24,909 nucleotides of DNA from a virus, in the IMG/VR virus record IMGVR_UViG_3300046777_001131, positions 1 through 24,909 of that record, one strand, 5' to 3'. Position numbers and translations under genes: made by a program. A model generated the notes under the pieces. That model searched no databases. It worked only from the letters and a program-made list of their open reading frames with translations, and had not been told where the DNA came from. Shown in pieces: positions 13,843 to 21,879 of the stretch; positions within the stretch are counted from its first letter, which is position 1, and every line of letters starts with the position of its first letter.

Positions 13843-14601
13843 ATGGAACTGACTAAGTCACTTCATTCCTGTCATATCAAGGCCGTGAACTCTGACGAGG
13901 GAATCCTCGAAGCGGTCGTTTCCGTATTCAATAACGTCGACAGCGTGGGCGACCGCGTGCTTCCGGGTTTCTTCGAGCAGTCGCTCAAGGGCAAGATGCC
14001 GAAGGGCGTGTGGATGCACGACTGGAACGCACCCGTCGCGAAGACGTTGGAAGCACGTGAACTCTATCCTAACGATCCGCTACTCCCTGATAGCTTGAAG
14101 GGTCTCGGCGGATTGTACGTCAAGGCTAAGTTCAACCAGAACACGCAGCGCGGACGTGAGGCGTTTTCTGATATCAAAGAAGGTATCATCGACGAGTTTA
14201 GCATTGGGTATTCCGTGCAGGAAGACCGCATCGCACCTGATGGCGCGCGCGAACTCGTCAAGGGCACGCTCTTCGAGTGGTCGCCCGTTTTGTTTGGAGC
14301 TAATCCGCAAACTGCAATCGTTAGCGCTAAGGGACTCACGCAGGACATCGACGACGTCGGAGCTGAGGTCGTTCGTCTTGTTGCGAGGTTGAACGAACGC
14401 GCACAGATTCGCGAGAAGGAAGGACGCACGCTTTCGTCGGCAAACGTGGCTCGTCTCTCATCTCTCGTCGATGCTCTGCAGAATGCGACCTCATCTATTA
14501 AGGAGCTCATCGACAGCGCAAAGCCTAAGAGCGCACGCGCGCAAATGGAGATGCAACGTCTGCGAGCTCTACACAACTCACGTCAAAAGGACAACCAATG
14601 A
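13843..14601 (+). CDS. HK97-type prohead maturation protease (peptidase U35)
   Basis: This 252-aa serine protease opens with a strand-rich region (HIKAVNSDEGILEAVVSVFNNVDSVGDRVLPGFFEQSL), typical of the U35 family. The catalytic His is H59 in VWMHDWN, and the catalytic Ser is S120 in DEFSIGYSV. The C-terminal 90 residues are helical and charged, usable as a scaffold-like extension. The enzyme assembles inside the procapsid, cleaves the capsid precursor and then degrades itself. It lies between portal and capsid as in HK97, and is ATGA-coupled to the capsid gene. The direct-repeat leader upstream may set its level. Confidence 0.94.
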   Translation: MELTKSLHSCHIKAVNSDEGILEAVVSVFNNVDSVGDRVLPGFFEQSLKGKMPKGVWMHDWNAPVAKTLEARELYPNDPLLPDSLKGLGGLYVKAKFNQNTQRGREAFSDIKEGIIDEFSIGYSVQEDRIAPDGARELVKGTLFEWSPVLFGANPQTAIVSAKGLTQDIDDVGAEVVRLVARLNERAQIREKEGRTLSSANVARLSSLVDALQNATSSIKELIDSAKPKSARAQMEMQRLRALHNSRQKDNQ

Positions 14602-15947
14602 CAATCCAACAGTTGACAGACGCTATCCGCGTCAAGTCTACAGAGCTGGAAGTCCTCACCAACATCGCAGAGCCTACAGCCGAGGATGTTGCGAAGGCTA
14701 CAGAGCTGAACAACGAGATCGACACTCTCACTAATCAAGTCAACGAGGCGAAGTCGTTCGAGGCTATCAAGGCAAAGAACGCAAAGCGCATCGCGGAAGT
14801 AAAGACGGCAGTCAACGAGCTCCCGTCAACATCGACAGTAAAGGTCGGCGAGTCATCAGCTAAGGCGAAGATGAACGAAGCCGACTACAAGTCGTATGTA
14901 ACTGGTCTCTTCGTAGCGGGTCTCTCGAACGAGAACGCACGTCAGAAGTATTCAGACGTCACAGGCGTAGAGTACAAGACGCACACGCAGAACCAAGATG
15001 CGACAGGCGGACTCTTCGTACCTGAAGAGACATCTTCGTATATCATCGACCTCAAGGAGACATACGGCGTATTCCGTCGCAATGCTCGCGTCGAGCCGAT
15101 GGGTTCTGAGACGATCCGCATCTTCCGCACGAACGACGACGTTACGGCGTACTGGGGTTCGGAAGCTACAAACTACACAGCATCGGACATGACGTTCGGT
15201 TCGGTAGTGCTCACAGCGAAGAAGCTCACAGCGCTCGCAGTGATTAGCGAAGAGTTGAACATGAACGCGACAGTAAACCTCGGTCAGCGTTTTGCAGACT
15301 CGGTCGCTCGTCAGTTCGCGAAGAAGGAAGACGAAGCCGGTTTCAACGGTGACGGCACATCTTCCTACGGTGGTATCCTTGGCCTTGCTAAGAAGTTCCA
15401 GAGCGTACTCGAAGCGGGCGGCGGTACATGGACAACAGACGCGGACAAGGCAAAGCTCGGCGGCGCTCAGGTCATCAGCGGTAACCTCTTCTCTGAGGCT
15501 ACTCTGAGCGACTTTATCACAGGCGCTTCTAAGCTCCCAACGTACGCACGTCCAAACGCGAAGTGGTACTTCAACAAGACGGCATTTTCGGCGAGCGGTG
15601 AGCGTTTGGCTCTCAGCGCCGGTGGTGTTACTGCAGCTGAGATCGCAGGTACATACGGCATGCGCTTCCTTGGCTTCCCAGTGGAGATCGTCGACGTTAT
15701 GCCGAGCACAGATGCGAACTCGCAGGTATTCGGCTATTTCGGTAACCTCGGACAAGCCGCGTCGATGGGCGACCGCATGTCGACGTCTATCAAGACGGAC
15801 ACATCGCTCGGATTCCAGAACGACACGATCTATGTCAAGGCAGCCGAGTACGTCGATATCGCAGTGCATGACGTAGGAAACTACAACGCTACAGCATCGT
15901 CACGCGTCGCCGGTCCTATCATCGCTTTTGTTTCACAGAACTCATAA
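14598..15947 (+). CDS. Major capsid protein, HK97 fold
   Basis: The 449-aa product has the HK97 capsid layout. Residues 1 to about 110 are a helical, charged delta-domain-like segment (LTNIAEPTAEDVAKATELNNEIDTL, QVNEAKSFEAIKAKNAKRIAEVK) that acts as a scaffold and is removed by the protease. The shell domain then follows with GLFVPEETSSYIIDLKETYGVFRRNARVEPMGSETIRIF, the usual N-arm to E-loop start, and QRFADSVARQFAKKEDEAGFNGDGTSSYGGILG, the capsid signature. It forms the icosahedral shell. The codon use is the most regular in the window, as expected for a highly expressed gene. Confidence 0.96.
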   Translation: MTIQQLTDAIRVKSTELEVLTNIAEPTAEDVAKATELNNEIDTLTNQVNEAKSFEAIKAKNAKRIAEVKTAVNELPSTSTVKVGESSAKAKMNEADYKSYVTGLFVAGLSNENARQKYSDVTGVEYKTHTQNQDATGGLFVPEETSSYIIDLKETYGVFRRNARVEPMGSETIRIFRTNDDVTAYWGSEATNYTASDMTFGSVVLTAKKLTALAVISEELNMNATVNLGQRFADSVARQFAKKEDEAGFNGDGTSSYGGILGLAKKFQSVLEAGGGTWTTDADKAKLGGAQVISGNLFSEATLSDFITGASKLPTYARPNAKWYFNKTAFSASGERLALSAGGVTAAEIAGTYGMRFLGFPVEIVDVMPSTDANSQVFGYFGNLGQAASMGDRMSTSIKTDTSLGFQNDTIYVKAAEYVDIAVHDVGNYNATASSRVAGPIIAFVSQNS

Positions 15948-15959
15948 GGACCCCAGACT

Positions 15960-16403
15960 ATGAACTCACTCCAGAACGTTAAGTTCGTAAACGTGACGCC
16001 GCCAGCGGCTATCGTTGACAACGCAGACTTTGCTACGACTGCGATCGATACTGCGGGCTTTGGTAAGCTCGCCGTCATCTTCTCACTCGGCGCGACTGAT
16101 ATCGCGATGGGCGCTCTCAAGCTTCAGCAAAGCGACGACTCAGGTATGAGCGGCGCAGCTGACATCAGCGCGACTGTATTCGGTGCGACTGGTAACCCGG
16201 CGCTCCCGTCTGCAACTGATGACAACAAGATGTACGCTTTCCACGTTAGCCTCCAGGGTAAGAAGCGCTACATCGATCTCGTCGCGACTGCGGGCAATGG
16301 CTCGACAGGTACGTACGGATCAGCTATCGCAGTTCTTTACAACGGCACAGACTTCGATCCGAACGCAACGGATCAGAACGTCGGCGCGGTTGTGTATTGC
16401 TAA
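15960..16403 (+). CDS. Probable capsid-associated structural protein (147 aa)
   Basis: The gene follows the capsid gene after 12 nt. The product is strand-rich with many Ala, Thr and Asp and few Lys/Arg (AAIVDNADFATTAIDTAGFGKLAVIFSLGATDIAMGALKLQQSDDSG). This style, with the 'TAIDT.GF..L.V...LGATDIA...LK.QESD' pattern, is common in phage proteins encoded just after the capsid and believed to be virion components. A decoration role is inferred from position and composition only. Confidence 0.7.
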   Translation: MNSLQNVKFVNVTPPAAIVDNADFATTAIDTAGFGKLAVIFSLGATDIAMGALKLQQSDDSGMSGAADISATVFGATGNPALPSATDDNKMYAFHVSLQGKKRYIDLVATAGNGSTGTYGSAIAVLYNGTDFDPNATDQNVGAVVYC

Positions 16404-16414
16404 TCAGATTAGAT

Positions 16415-16448
16415 TCTGAGTTCGGGGGCTTCGGCCTCCGAGCTGAGA
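16415..16448 (+). terminator. Strong UUCG-tetraloop hairpin after the capsid cassette
   Basis: 16415-16429 pairs with 16434-16448 around the super-stable C(TTCG)G loop at 16430-16433: 14 pairs with one G-G mismatch and two G-U wobbles. No T-run follows, so it is not a classical intrinsic terminator. Placement after the highly expressed capsid genes suggests mRNA 3'-end protection or partial attenuation. Confidence 0.5.
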
Positions 16449-16469
16449 ACCTCACACGAAGGAAACAAG

Positions 16470-16778
16470 ATGGCCATAACAGGATTCACGGGACAACGCC
16501 TCGGCACGCTGCAAACGCAGGCGCTCACTAACTCAGCGGCGGTAACGATCACGCCTCCGGACACTGCGGACTTTCTCGTCTTGCAAGTGCAGCAACACGA
16601 CGCAATGATTACGTTCGACGGCACAGCGCCGACGACGACCGTAGGTTTCAAGCTGACGAAGGACACGCCGTTCAAGATCGACATCGGACAAGATACGACG
16701 ATCAAGATCATTGCTATCGAGAACTCGCCGACGTGTCACTGGCAAGCGTTCAAGACTAAGAAGGACAACGACGCATGA
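16470..16778 (+). CDS. Small structural-type hypothetical protein (102 aa)
   Basis: GAAGGAAAC precedes the ATG. The protein is strand-rich with many Thr and Asp (AVTITPPDTADFLVLQVQQHDAMITFDGTAPTTTVGFKLTKDTPFKIDI...TTIKIIAI), like a small beta-barrel virion protein. The 'MITFDGTAPTTTVGFKL' stretch resembles small phage head-associated proteins, but I cannot name a family. It is downstream of the hairpin and ATGA-coupled to the fibre-like gene. Confidence 0.65.
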   Translation: MAITGFTGQRLGTLQTQALTNSAAVTITPPDTADFLVLQVQQHDAMITFDGTAPTTTVGFKLTKDTPFKIDIGQDTTIKIIAIENSPTCHWQAFKTKKDNDA

Positions 16779-17707
16779 TAGAGAACCTACTCGGCGGCGG
16801 TGGCGGTGGCGGCGGAACAGTCGACACTATCACAGCGGGAACGGGAATCAGCGTAGACGCGACGAATCCTGCGAGCCCGATCATCACGAACACGTCACTC
16901 AATACAGACGAAGTTGCGAAGGTGTCGTCTAACGATACGACCGCGGGCTATCTTAACGGTAAGCTCGTAGCGGGGACGTCGATCACGCTGACAGAGAATA
17001 ACAACGGCGGTAACGAGACGCTCGGTATCGCAGTCGGCAATATCGACGCGGGACTCATCACAAGCGGTACGATAGCGACTGCGCGACTGGGCAGCGGCAC
17101 GGCGAACAGCACGACGTATCTCGCAGGCGATCAGACGTACAAAGCCGCGGTGACTTCCGTGAACGGTTCGACGGGCGCGGTAACGGTGGCGGGTGGTGAC
17201 ACCACGTACTCCATGACCATCACAGACGCAGAGAATACAACTGCCCTAACTAATCTCGTAAGCTTCACAGTCCCTGCGAATACGTGGGCGGATGGTGAGT
17301 ATATCTATCTTGAAGTAACGTGTATATTGAATAACACAACCGGGTCGGCAAACTATACGCAGTCTCTAACCATCGGCGGAACTACACATTCGACTTCAGG
17401 AACTGCAACGGTAGGTGCGGGTGAAACATACGGTCAGAAGTTTATGCATTGGTTCTATCGTCAGGGTAGTAACGTACGCGCGTTGTCTTTTTCTGGACAA
17501 CCTCATACCGCATTCGTATTACCGACTTTAGGAGGCGGTCTGGCGACTGCTACCTATTCCAACCTTACCGGAGGAACTACAGTCGCTGCTACTTTTACGT
17601 CAAACATTACGATAAACTTTAGAGGACAGTGGAGCGCCGCAGATGCTGCAAGGTATCAGCGGATCATGAACGCAAGAGCATGGAAACCATCAGGGCAGCA
17701 GACATGA
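16775..17707 (+). CDS. Fibre-like protein (310 aa)
   Basis: The N-terminus has a run of eight glycines (7-14). Next come fibre-type segments such as VDTITAGTGISVDATNPASPIITN and ITSGTIATARLGSGTANSTTYLAGDQTYKAAVTSVNGSTGAVTV, which are characteristic of the shaft and neck of phage fibres. The C-terminal 160 residues are a Thr/Gly-rich beta domain, probably the receptor- or sugar-binding head. Its DNA (about 17215-17620) is more AT-rich than its neighbours, hinting that this module was exchanged between phages. The gene lies between head genes and lysis genes, not in the tail module, so it could be a head fibre or a tail fibre. It is ATGA-coupled to its neighbours. Confidence 0.7.
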   Translation: MIENLLGGGGGGGGTVDTITAGTGISVDATNPASPIITNTSLNTDEVAKVSSNDTTAGYLNGKLVAGTSITLTENNNGGNETLGIAVGNIDAGLITSGTIATARLGSGTANSTTYLAGDQTYKAAVTSVNGSTGAVTVAGGDTTYSMTITDAENTTALTNLVSFTVPANTWADGEYIYLEVTCILNNTTGSANYTQSLTIGGTTHSTSGTATVGAGETYGQKFMHWFYRQGSNVRALSFSGQPHTAFVLPTLGGGLATATYSNLTGGTTVAATFTSNITINFRGQWSAADAARYQRIMNARAWKPSGQQT

Positions 17708-18072
17708 TAGACATGGAACTCGCAATCGTCATCTCTAAACTCGGCCTCCGCGGCGCAACTTCACACCGCACATACGAGCGCATGGTCGAAACGTGGATCG
17801 ATCCAAACGAGCCAATCCCATCGTACGACGAGTGTGTCGCGAAGTGGAACGAGCTCGTCGCGTCTGGTTACTTCGAGCCGCCGTATCACGTCAAGCGCGC
17901 GGAAGCGTATGCGAACGAAGGAATCTATCTTCAGGATATTGCAGAGCTGACAGGTGAACTCGCGATGGCGAAGGCTGCGAACAACGACGCGGACATCGCC
18001 AAGTATGAGGCACGCCTCGCCGAGATCTACGCAAAGCGCTGGGCAATCAAGGCGCAATTTCCGAAGGTATAA
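17704..18072 (+). CDS. Helical hypothetical protein downstream of the fibre (122 aa)
   Basis: The start is ATGA-coupled to the fibre gene; a second Met at 17713 is also possible. The 122-aa chain ends in a long helix (NEGIYLQDIAELTGELAMAKAANNDADIAKYEARLAEIYAKRWAIKAQFPKV). The closing 'IKAQFPK' and the repeated acidic/Ala helix recall proteins encoded directly after phage fibres, some of which help fibre folding. Inference only; no catalytic motif is visible. Confidence 0.6.
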   Translation: MIDMELAIVISKLGLRGATSHRTYERMVETWIDPNEPIPSYDECVAKWNELVASGYFEPPYHVKRAEAYANEGIYLQDIAELTGELAMAKAANNDADIAKYEARLAEIYAKRWAIKAQFPKV

Positions 18073-18075
18073 CGC

Positions 18076-18357
18076 ATGAGTGACAACTTCACCAAGTGGA
18101 TGCTCGGGATCAGTGCGAGCGCTATTCTCGCAATGGGCGCGGCGCTCTTCTCGACAGTCGTGGCACTGCGCGAAGACATGGCAGTAATCAAGAGCGAGTT
18201 CACGAGCCTCCGCGTAGATGTTGCCAAACTCGAGATGATACAAACGCAACTTGCAGACCATGAGTATCGAATCCAGTGGATCGAACGAAGTGGAGATCAC
18301 ACGGCCGCCGCGAATACGTCGCGACGTCTGGACTCCCTTCGACGGTCGATACGCTGA
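18076..18357 (+). CDS. Membrane-anchored coiled-coil protein, XhlA-like (93 aa)
   Basis: A transmembrane helix at residues 8-31 (WMLGISASAILAMGAALFSTVVAL) is followed by a charged coiled coil (REDMAVIKSEFTSLRVDVAKLEMIQTQLADHEYRIQWIER) and a basic tail. This layout matches haemolysin XhlA-like lysis accessory proteins and other small phage membrane proteins. The endolysin gene is further downstream. The frame overlaps the next gene by 98 nt. Confidence 0.6.
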   Translation: MSDNFTKWMLGISASAILAMGAALFSTVVALREDMAVIKSEFTSLRVDVAKLEMIQTQLADHEYRIQWIERSGDHTAAANTSRRLDSLRRSIR

Positions 18358-18655
18358 GACGATACCTCAGACGAGCGAAGAGATCGACAAGCTCTGGGAG
18401 CTAACACTCGCCGAGCGCGCGATCCTCACGTACGAAGAAGTCAAGCTGAAGACGCGGATCGCTATTCTCATAGCCCCGCACGTTTTTACCATCATCCGAG
18501 GTAAGGTTATGAAGAACTGGAAAACGACCGTAACTGGTATCGTTGGCGCTATTGCAGTCGGAGCGCAGGCCATTTTTGGCATCGTGATTCCGCAAGAAGC
18601 GATCATCGCAGTAACTGTCTTTCTTGTTTCGCTCTTCGCTGAAGATAGCAAGTAA
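18260..18655 (+). CDS. Probable small holin-like protein with internal start
   Basis: The long form (131 aa, ATG 18260) would overlap the preceding gene by 98 nt and has a polar N-terminal half of unknown type. An internal ATG at 18509, after GAGGTAAGG, would give a 48-aa protein (MKNWKTTVTGIVGAIAVGAQAIFGIVIPQEAIIAVTVFLVSLFAEDSK). It has two hydrophobic segments and an acidic tail, a form common among small phage holin-like proteins. Both products may exist. A role in lysis is inferred from size, membrane segments and the nearby endolysin. Confidence 0.55.
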   Translation: MSIESSGSNEVEITRPPRIRRDVWTPFDGRYAETIPQTSEEIDKLWELTLAERAILTYEEVKLKTRIAILIAPHVFTIIRGKVMKNWKTTVTGIVGAIAVGAQAIFGIVIPQEAIIAVTVFLVSLFAEDSK

Positions 18656-18676
18656 CATACTCGGGATGTCCTGTCC

Positions 18677-19594
18677 ATGCCGAACCCACCCGTACGCCTT
18701 AACGCTGAAGAGCTGCGACTCATTCGGGAGCACAGACTCCAGAGTGTAAGCGATAAGCTCAAAGCAAAGGCACAAACAACGAAGCCAAAGCCGGACGCGC
18801 CCGTGGTCACAACTGCGGGCCCGTTCGGCGGTTCTGTCTCCGGTCCGTTTCAAGCGGGCTACGACGAACGTGCCGAGCCGGTGGTTATTCGCTCGCAGTC
18901 TCTCGGTATCATCAACGATCTGCACGTCCCCGTCCATGACGTCAACGCGTGCAACGCTGCGGTGAGCTATCTGAAGAAAGCAGGCATCGACACGTTGATA
19001 CTTAACGGCGACATCTTAGATATGTACTCGCTTACAAGGCACGGACGCGACGCGCGAAAGTACGGCCTCCAATACGAACTCAGCACGGCACGCCGTGAGC
19101 TCGAAGCGCTGCGGAAGTTTTTTGGCGACCGCGTCAAGATGTACTATGTCGAAGGCAATCATGAGAACTGGTGGAAGCGTTATATGAGAAACGTCGCGCG
19201 TGAGCTCGACGAATATCAATCGCTTGCCGATACGCTGAAGCTGCGCGACCTTGACATCACATATGTCGATGACGGCATGGGAATCCAGGTCGGCAAGCTG
19301 CGCGTAATCCACGGCCATGAGATCAGCGGATCGGGCGTCTACGTGGCAAAGCGTAAACTCGACAAGGCGAAGACGAACATCACGTTCGGTCACCATCACA
19401 CTTCGCAAGAGTGGACGCAAACCGACATCCACGGACAGCAGCTCGGATCGTGGGCGATCGGCTGCCTCTGTCAGCGGACGCCGGAGTGGAACCGCTTCTC
19501 AGGATATACGCTCGGCTTCGCTCACGTCATGTTCAACAATGACGGCGCGTTCGAGTTTCACAACAAGCGAATAATCGACGGAGTCGTACGATGA
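18677..19594 (+). CDS. Calcineurin-like metallophosphoesterase
   Basis: The 305-aa enzyme shows the full metal-binding set of this superfamily: NDLHVP (D81, H83), NGDILD (D112), EGNHE (N161, H162), IHGHE (H212, H214) and GHHH (239-241). The first 70 residues are a basic, Pro-rich extension not needed for catalysis. Such enzymes hydrolyse phosphomono- or diesters; phage members may act on DNA ends, nucleotides or host signalling molecules, and the substrate cannot be read here. It overlaps the zincin-like gene by ATGA. Confidence 0.9.
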   Translation: MPNPPVRLNAEELRLIREHRLQSVSDKLKAKAQTTKPKPDAPVVTTAGPFGGSVSGPFQAGYDERAEPVVIRSQSLGIINDLHVPVHDVNACNAAVSYLKKAGIDTLILNGDILDMYSLTRHGRDARKYGLQYELSTARRELEALRKFFGDRVKMYYVEGNHENWWKRYMRNVARELDEYQSLADTLKLRDLDITYVDDGMGIQVGKLRVIHGHEISGSGVYVAKRKLDKAKTNITFGHHHTSQEWTQTDIHGQQLGSWAIGCLCQRTPEWNRFSGYTLGFAHVMFNNDGAFEFHNKRIIDGVVR

Positions 19595-19872
19595 CGATTC
19601 CAAAGTCGTTCGATCTCGGCGGTTACACATGGCGCGTGAGGGTGTGCAAGATGAGCGCCGTCTATGGAGAGTGCGACTATGACTCGCACACGCTACGGAT
19701 CGCATCACACATCGACGGGAAACGCGTAAGCGCGGAGCAGCGGTTCGCGTCGTTCCTACATGAGTTCTTTCACGCGGCTCTCCACACGTTAGGACGTAAC
19801 GACGACGAAGAGCTCGTCGCCGGATTAGAACAGATGATGTTTCAGATGACAAAGTCTGCGAGGTACGAATGA
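19591..19872 (+). CDS. Zincin-like metalloprotein with HEFFH motif (93 aa)
   Basis: Residues 57-61 are HEFFH, the HExxH zinc-binding and catalytic motif of zincin metallopeptidases. The candidate third ligand is in the following helix (DDEELVAGLEQ, E74 or E80). The protein is short; the first half is strand-rich (YTWRVRVCKMSAVYGECDYDSHTLRIA). This layout recurs in small phage proteins annotated as putative metallopeptidases. The target is unknown. It is ATGA-coupled to both neighbours. Confidence 0.75.
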   Translation: MTIPKSFDLGGYTWRVRVCKMSAVYGECDYDSHTLRIASHIDGKRVSAEQRFASFLHEFFHAALHTLGRNDDEELVAGLEQMMFQMTKSARYE

Positions 19873-20324
19873 AGTTCTCATGGCTCTACATTGCTGAAGA
19901 TGAGATCGGCGAAAAGGAAGTTCCCGGTCTGAATCACAACCCGCGGATCATCGAGTACCATCGCGAGACGACGCTCAGCGCTACGACTGATGAGGTCCCG
20001 TGGTGCTCTTCTTTTGTTAACTGGGTTATGAAGCGTGCAGGCTACACGCCTACGCGATCAGCTGCGGCGCGGTCGTGGGCGACGTATGGCAAGGAAACGC
20101 CGCCGGTGCAAGGATGTATCGTCGTGCTCACTCGTAACGGCGGCGGTCACGTAGGTTTCTACGTCAAGTCGTCAGCAAATTACGTCTGGGTTCTCGGCGG
20201 TAATCAGTCGAACGCCGTCAATATAAGCGCCTATCCTAAGTCGCGAGTAATCGCCTACCGCGTACCGAAGCAGATGAACAACGAAGACGCAACTACATAC
20301 GAATTGAAGATCAGAGGAGTTTGA
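19869..20324 (+). CDS. Endolysin candidate, TIGR02594/CHAP-like peptidoglycan hydrolase
   Basis: The 151-aa protein matches the TIGR02594 family pattern: WLYIAEDEIGEKEVPGLNHNPRIIEYH, then DEVPWCSSFVNWVMKRAG with catalytic C46, SAAARSW, GGGHVGFYV with H94, and VLGGNQSNAVNI supplying the third residue (N112). Family members are cysteine amidases/endopeptidases that cut peptidoglycan. There is no signal peptide, so release would need a holin, for which 18260-18655 is a candidate. The gene lies unusually between head and connector genes. Confidence 0.87.
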   Translation: MKFSWLYIAEDEIGEKEVPGLNHNPRIIEYHRETTLSATTDEVPWCSSFVNWVMKRAGYTPTRSAAARSWATYGKETPPVQGCIVVLTRNGGGHVGFYVKSSANYVWVLGGNQSNAVNISAYPKSRVIAYRVPKQMNNEDATTYELKIRGV

Positions 20325-20325
20325 C

Positions 20326-20910
20326 GTGGCACTAACAACAGCTGCAAAGATTCGCGCTTCGTGGATCAACATCGGAGACAGCTCGCAGGACGCGCGGCTC
20401 GGCGTGCTTATAACGCAAGCCGAATCGATTATCGAAGGGATCTGTAAGCAGCCGATCGCCTCGGCATCGGTTACCTACGACTTTACATCGAACGGTGACC
20501 GCGTGTTCGTTCTCCCGTACACAGTGCCGGTCGTGCTTACGTCTCTGCAGTACAAAACAAACCCTACCGACGCAGCATGGACGACGGCGACGGGGGCGAT
20601 CGTGACGAAGGTCGACGGCGTGTCGCAGGTCTACTACGAAAGCGGTCTTACATCGGGCTACCTATGGCGCGTGAATGCGACGGTCGGTTTCGACGGCGTG
20701 ACGCACGTCGTGCCGAAAGATGTCGAGAACGTCTGCGAAGAGATGGTCGTCGAATTGTTCAAGTTCACGGACTTCTCCGGTCGTGAGAACCGTCTTGGCC
20801 TGCGTAGCGTCGCATCTACTGAGGGCGGCGTCATGACGACGACGATATACAAGGAACTCACAGACCGTTTCCGGTCTAAGCTATCACGGTATATCGCGAG
20901 GGTGTGGTGA
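20326..20910 (+). CDS. Head-tail connector protein, gp6-like
   Basis: The start is GTG at 20326, preceded by AGAGGAG. The 194-aa protein begins with a helical segment (TTAAKIRASWINIGDSSQDARLGVLITQAESIIEGICKQP), characteristic of HK97 gp6-like connectors. A strand-rich middle follows, then helices (VENVCEEMVVELFKF). Such proteins form the ring below the portal. Position before the gp10-like gene supports the call. Confidence 0.78.
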   Translation: MALTTAAKIRASWINIGDSSQDARLGVLITQAESIIEGICKQPIASASVTYDFTSNGDRVFVLPYTVPVVLTSLQYKTNPTDAAWTTATGAIVTKVDGVSQVYYESGLTSGYLWRVNATVGFDGVTHVVPKDVENVCEEMVVELFKFTDFSGRENRLGLRSVASTEGGVMTTTIYKELTDRFRSKLSRYIARVW

Positions 20911-21398
20911 CGCCTGAAGACTACGTTCGCGAGTTGATCCGTCGCGTTCCGGGTATCGTTAAGGATGCGTTCGACGCGCAGATCCTGCAGGCCGAACTCG
21001 CCGTCGACATCTCGGATAACATGGACAACGAGAACAGAAATCCCGTCTATCCTCGCGGAGGTGGCGATAAGTTGCAAGTCGTAACGGGCGATCTCTTTAG
21101 AGCGGCCACCGTGTACAAAGCCAAAGGCAATGCCACGACAATAAAGGGCGGCGGCACAATGTTCTCGTTCGTCTGGGGAATCGATCTCGACGTCATCCCC
21201 TACGCACGGATTCATGAGTTCGGAGGACAGGCCGGACGCGGACTGAAGACGACAATACCTAAGCGCCCGTACATTACGCCCGCATTCGAGGCGTTCGCCG
21301 GTGGTAACAAGACGATCGACGCGGGCGGATTCACGGGATCGACAAACGGCTTCGCGCGCATCGTGAACGAAATCTATCTACGACTATCACTGGTATAA
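20904..21398 (+). CDS. Head-tail joining protein (HK97 gp10/virion morphogenesis type)
   Basis: GTG at 20904 (or 20907) overlaps the end of the gp6-like gene. The 164-aa product has the pattern PYARIHEFGGQAG...TTIPKRPYITPAFEAF, with the RPYITPA segment seen in HK97 gp10-like neck proteins. A helical start and Gly-rich loops also fit. It would join connector and tail. Confidence 0.78.
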   Translation: MVTPEDYVRELIRRVPGIVKDAFDAQILQAELAVDISDNMDNENRNPVYPRGGGDKLQVVTGDLFRAATVYKAKGNATTIKGGGTMFSFVWGIDLDVIPYARIHEFGGQAGRGLKTTIPKRPYITPAFEAFAGGNKTIDAGGFTGSTNGFARIVNEIYLRLSLV

Positions 21399-21399
21399 C

Positions 21400-21879
21400 A
21401 TGGCCACGACCTCACGCTACGCCTACATTCTCGACACGCTGCGCGCAGGTCTCGCAACGGAGACGACGTTTGATGTGCATAAGGTGTTCACCAAAGAAAC
21501 TTTCAACTCCACAACGAAGACAGTAATTTACTGTAACATCATTAGCGATGACCTCGCACAGATCAATGCTGAGTCGAAGTACATCTACGACGTTCGGACG
21601 ATCCGCTGCGGTATCTACGCGGTAGCGCTGCAAGGTCTCGACACTAACAACGCCGGGACGGGAGCGATAACGCACGGGAGCGTCGTCGAGAAGATCGACA
21701 AGGTTATCGACACGCTCGCCGCGTCGCTACCGATCGGAGACACGACGAGCGCAGGTTACACGGTGACACTACACACGATCAGAACCGCAGGCGTTACGGG
21801 ACACGTCGACGACAAGTCTGCTAAGATCCCTCTTTTGTACGAAGTCGATATCAACTACACTATGAGCCCTGTCGCATGA
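21400..21879 (+). CDS. Probable tail terminator/tail completion protein
   Basis: The 159-aa protein starts with an amphipathic helix (YAYILDTLRAGLA), continues with strands and helices (TVIYCNIISDDLAQINAESKYIYDVRTIRCGIYAVALQG), then another helix (VVEKIDKVIDTLAASL) and C-terminal strands. That alpha/beta layout, the length and its location between the neck gene and the tail tube gene match gpU/gp17-like tail terminators. No direct sequence signature was seen. Confidence 0.6.
   Translation: MATTSRYAYILDTLRAGLATETTFDVHKVFTKETFNSTTKTVIYCNIISDDLAQINAESKYIYDVRTIRCGIYAVALQGLDTNNAGTGAITHGSVVEKIDKVIDTLAASLPIGDTTSAGYTVTLHTIRTAGVTGHVDDKSAKIPLLYEVDINYTMSPVA

Noticed and set aside
14952-15869. 305-codon antisense frame within the capsid gene
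   Set aside because: It is a shadow of strongly biased codons in the capsid gene; its product is Arg/Cys/Val-rich low-quality sequence and no neighbouring minus-strand gene exists.
17348-17371. Similarity between the fibre gene and the leader at 13787-13810
   Set aside because: The resemblance (AAACTATACGCA) lies in codons of the fibre tip (ANYTQSL) and is short and gapped, so it is likely chance.
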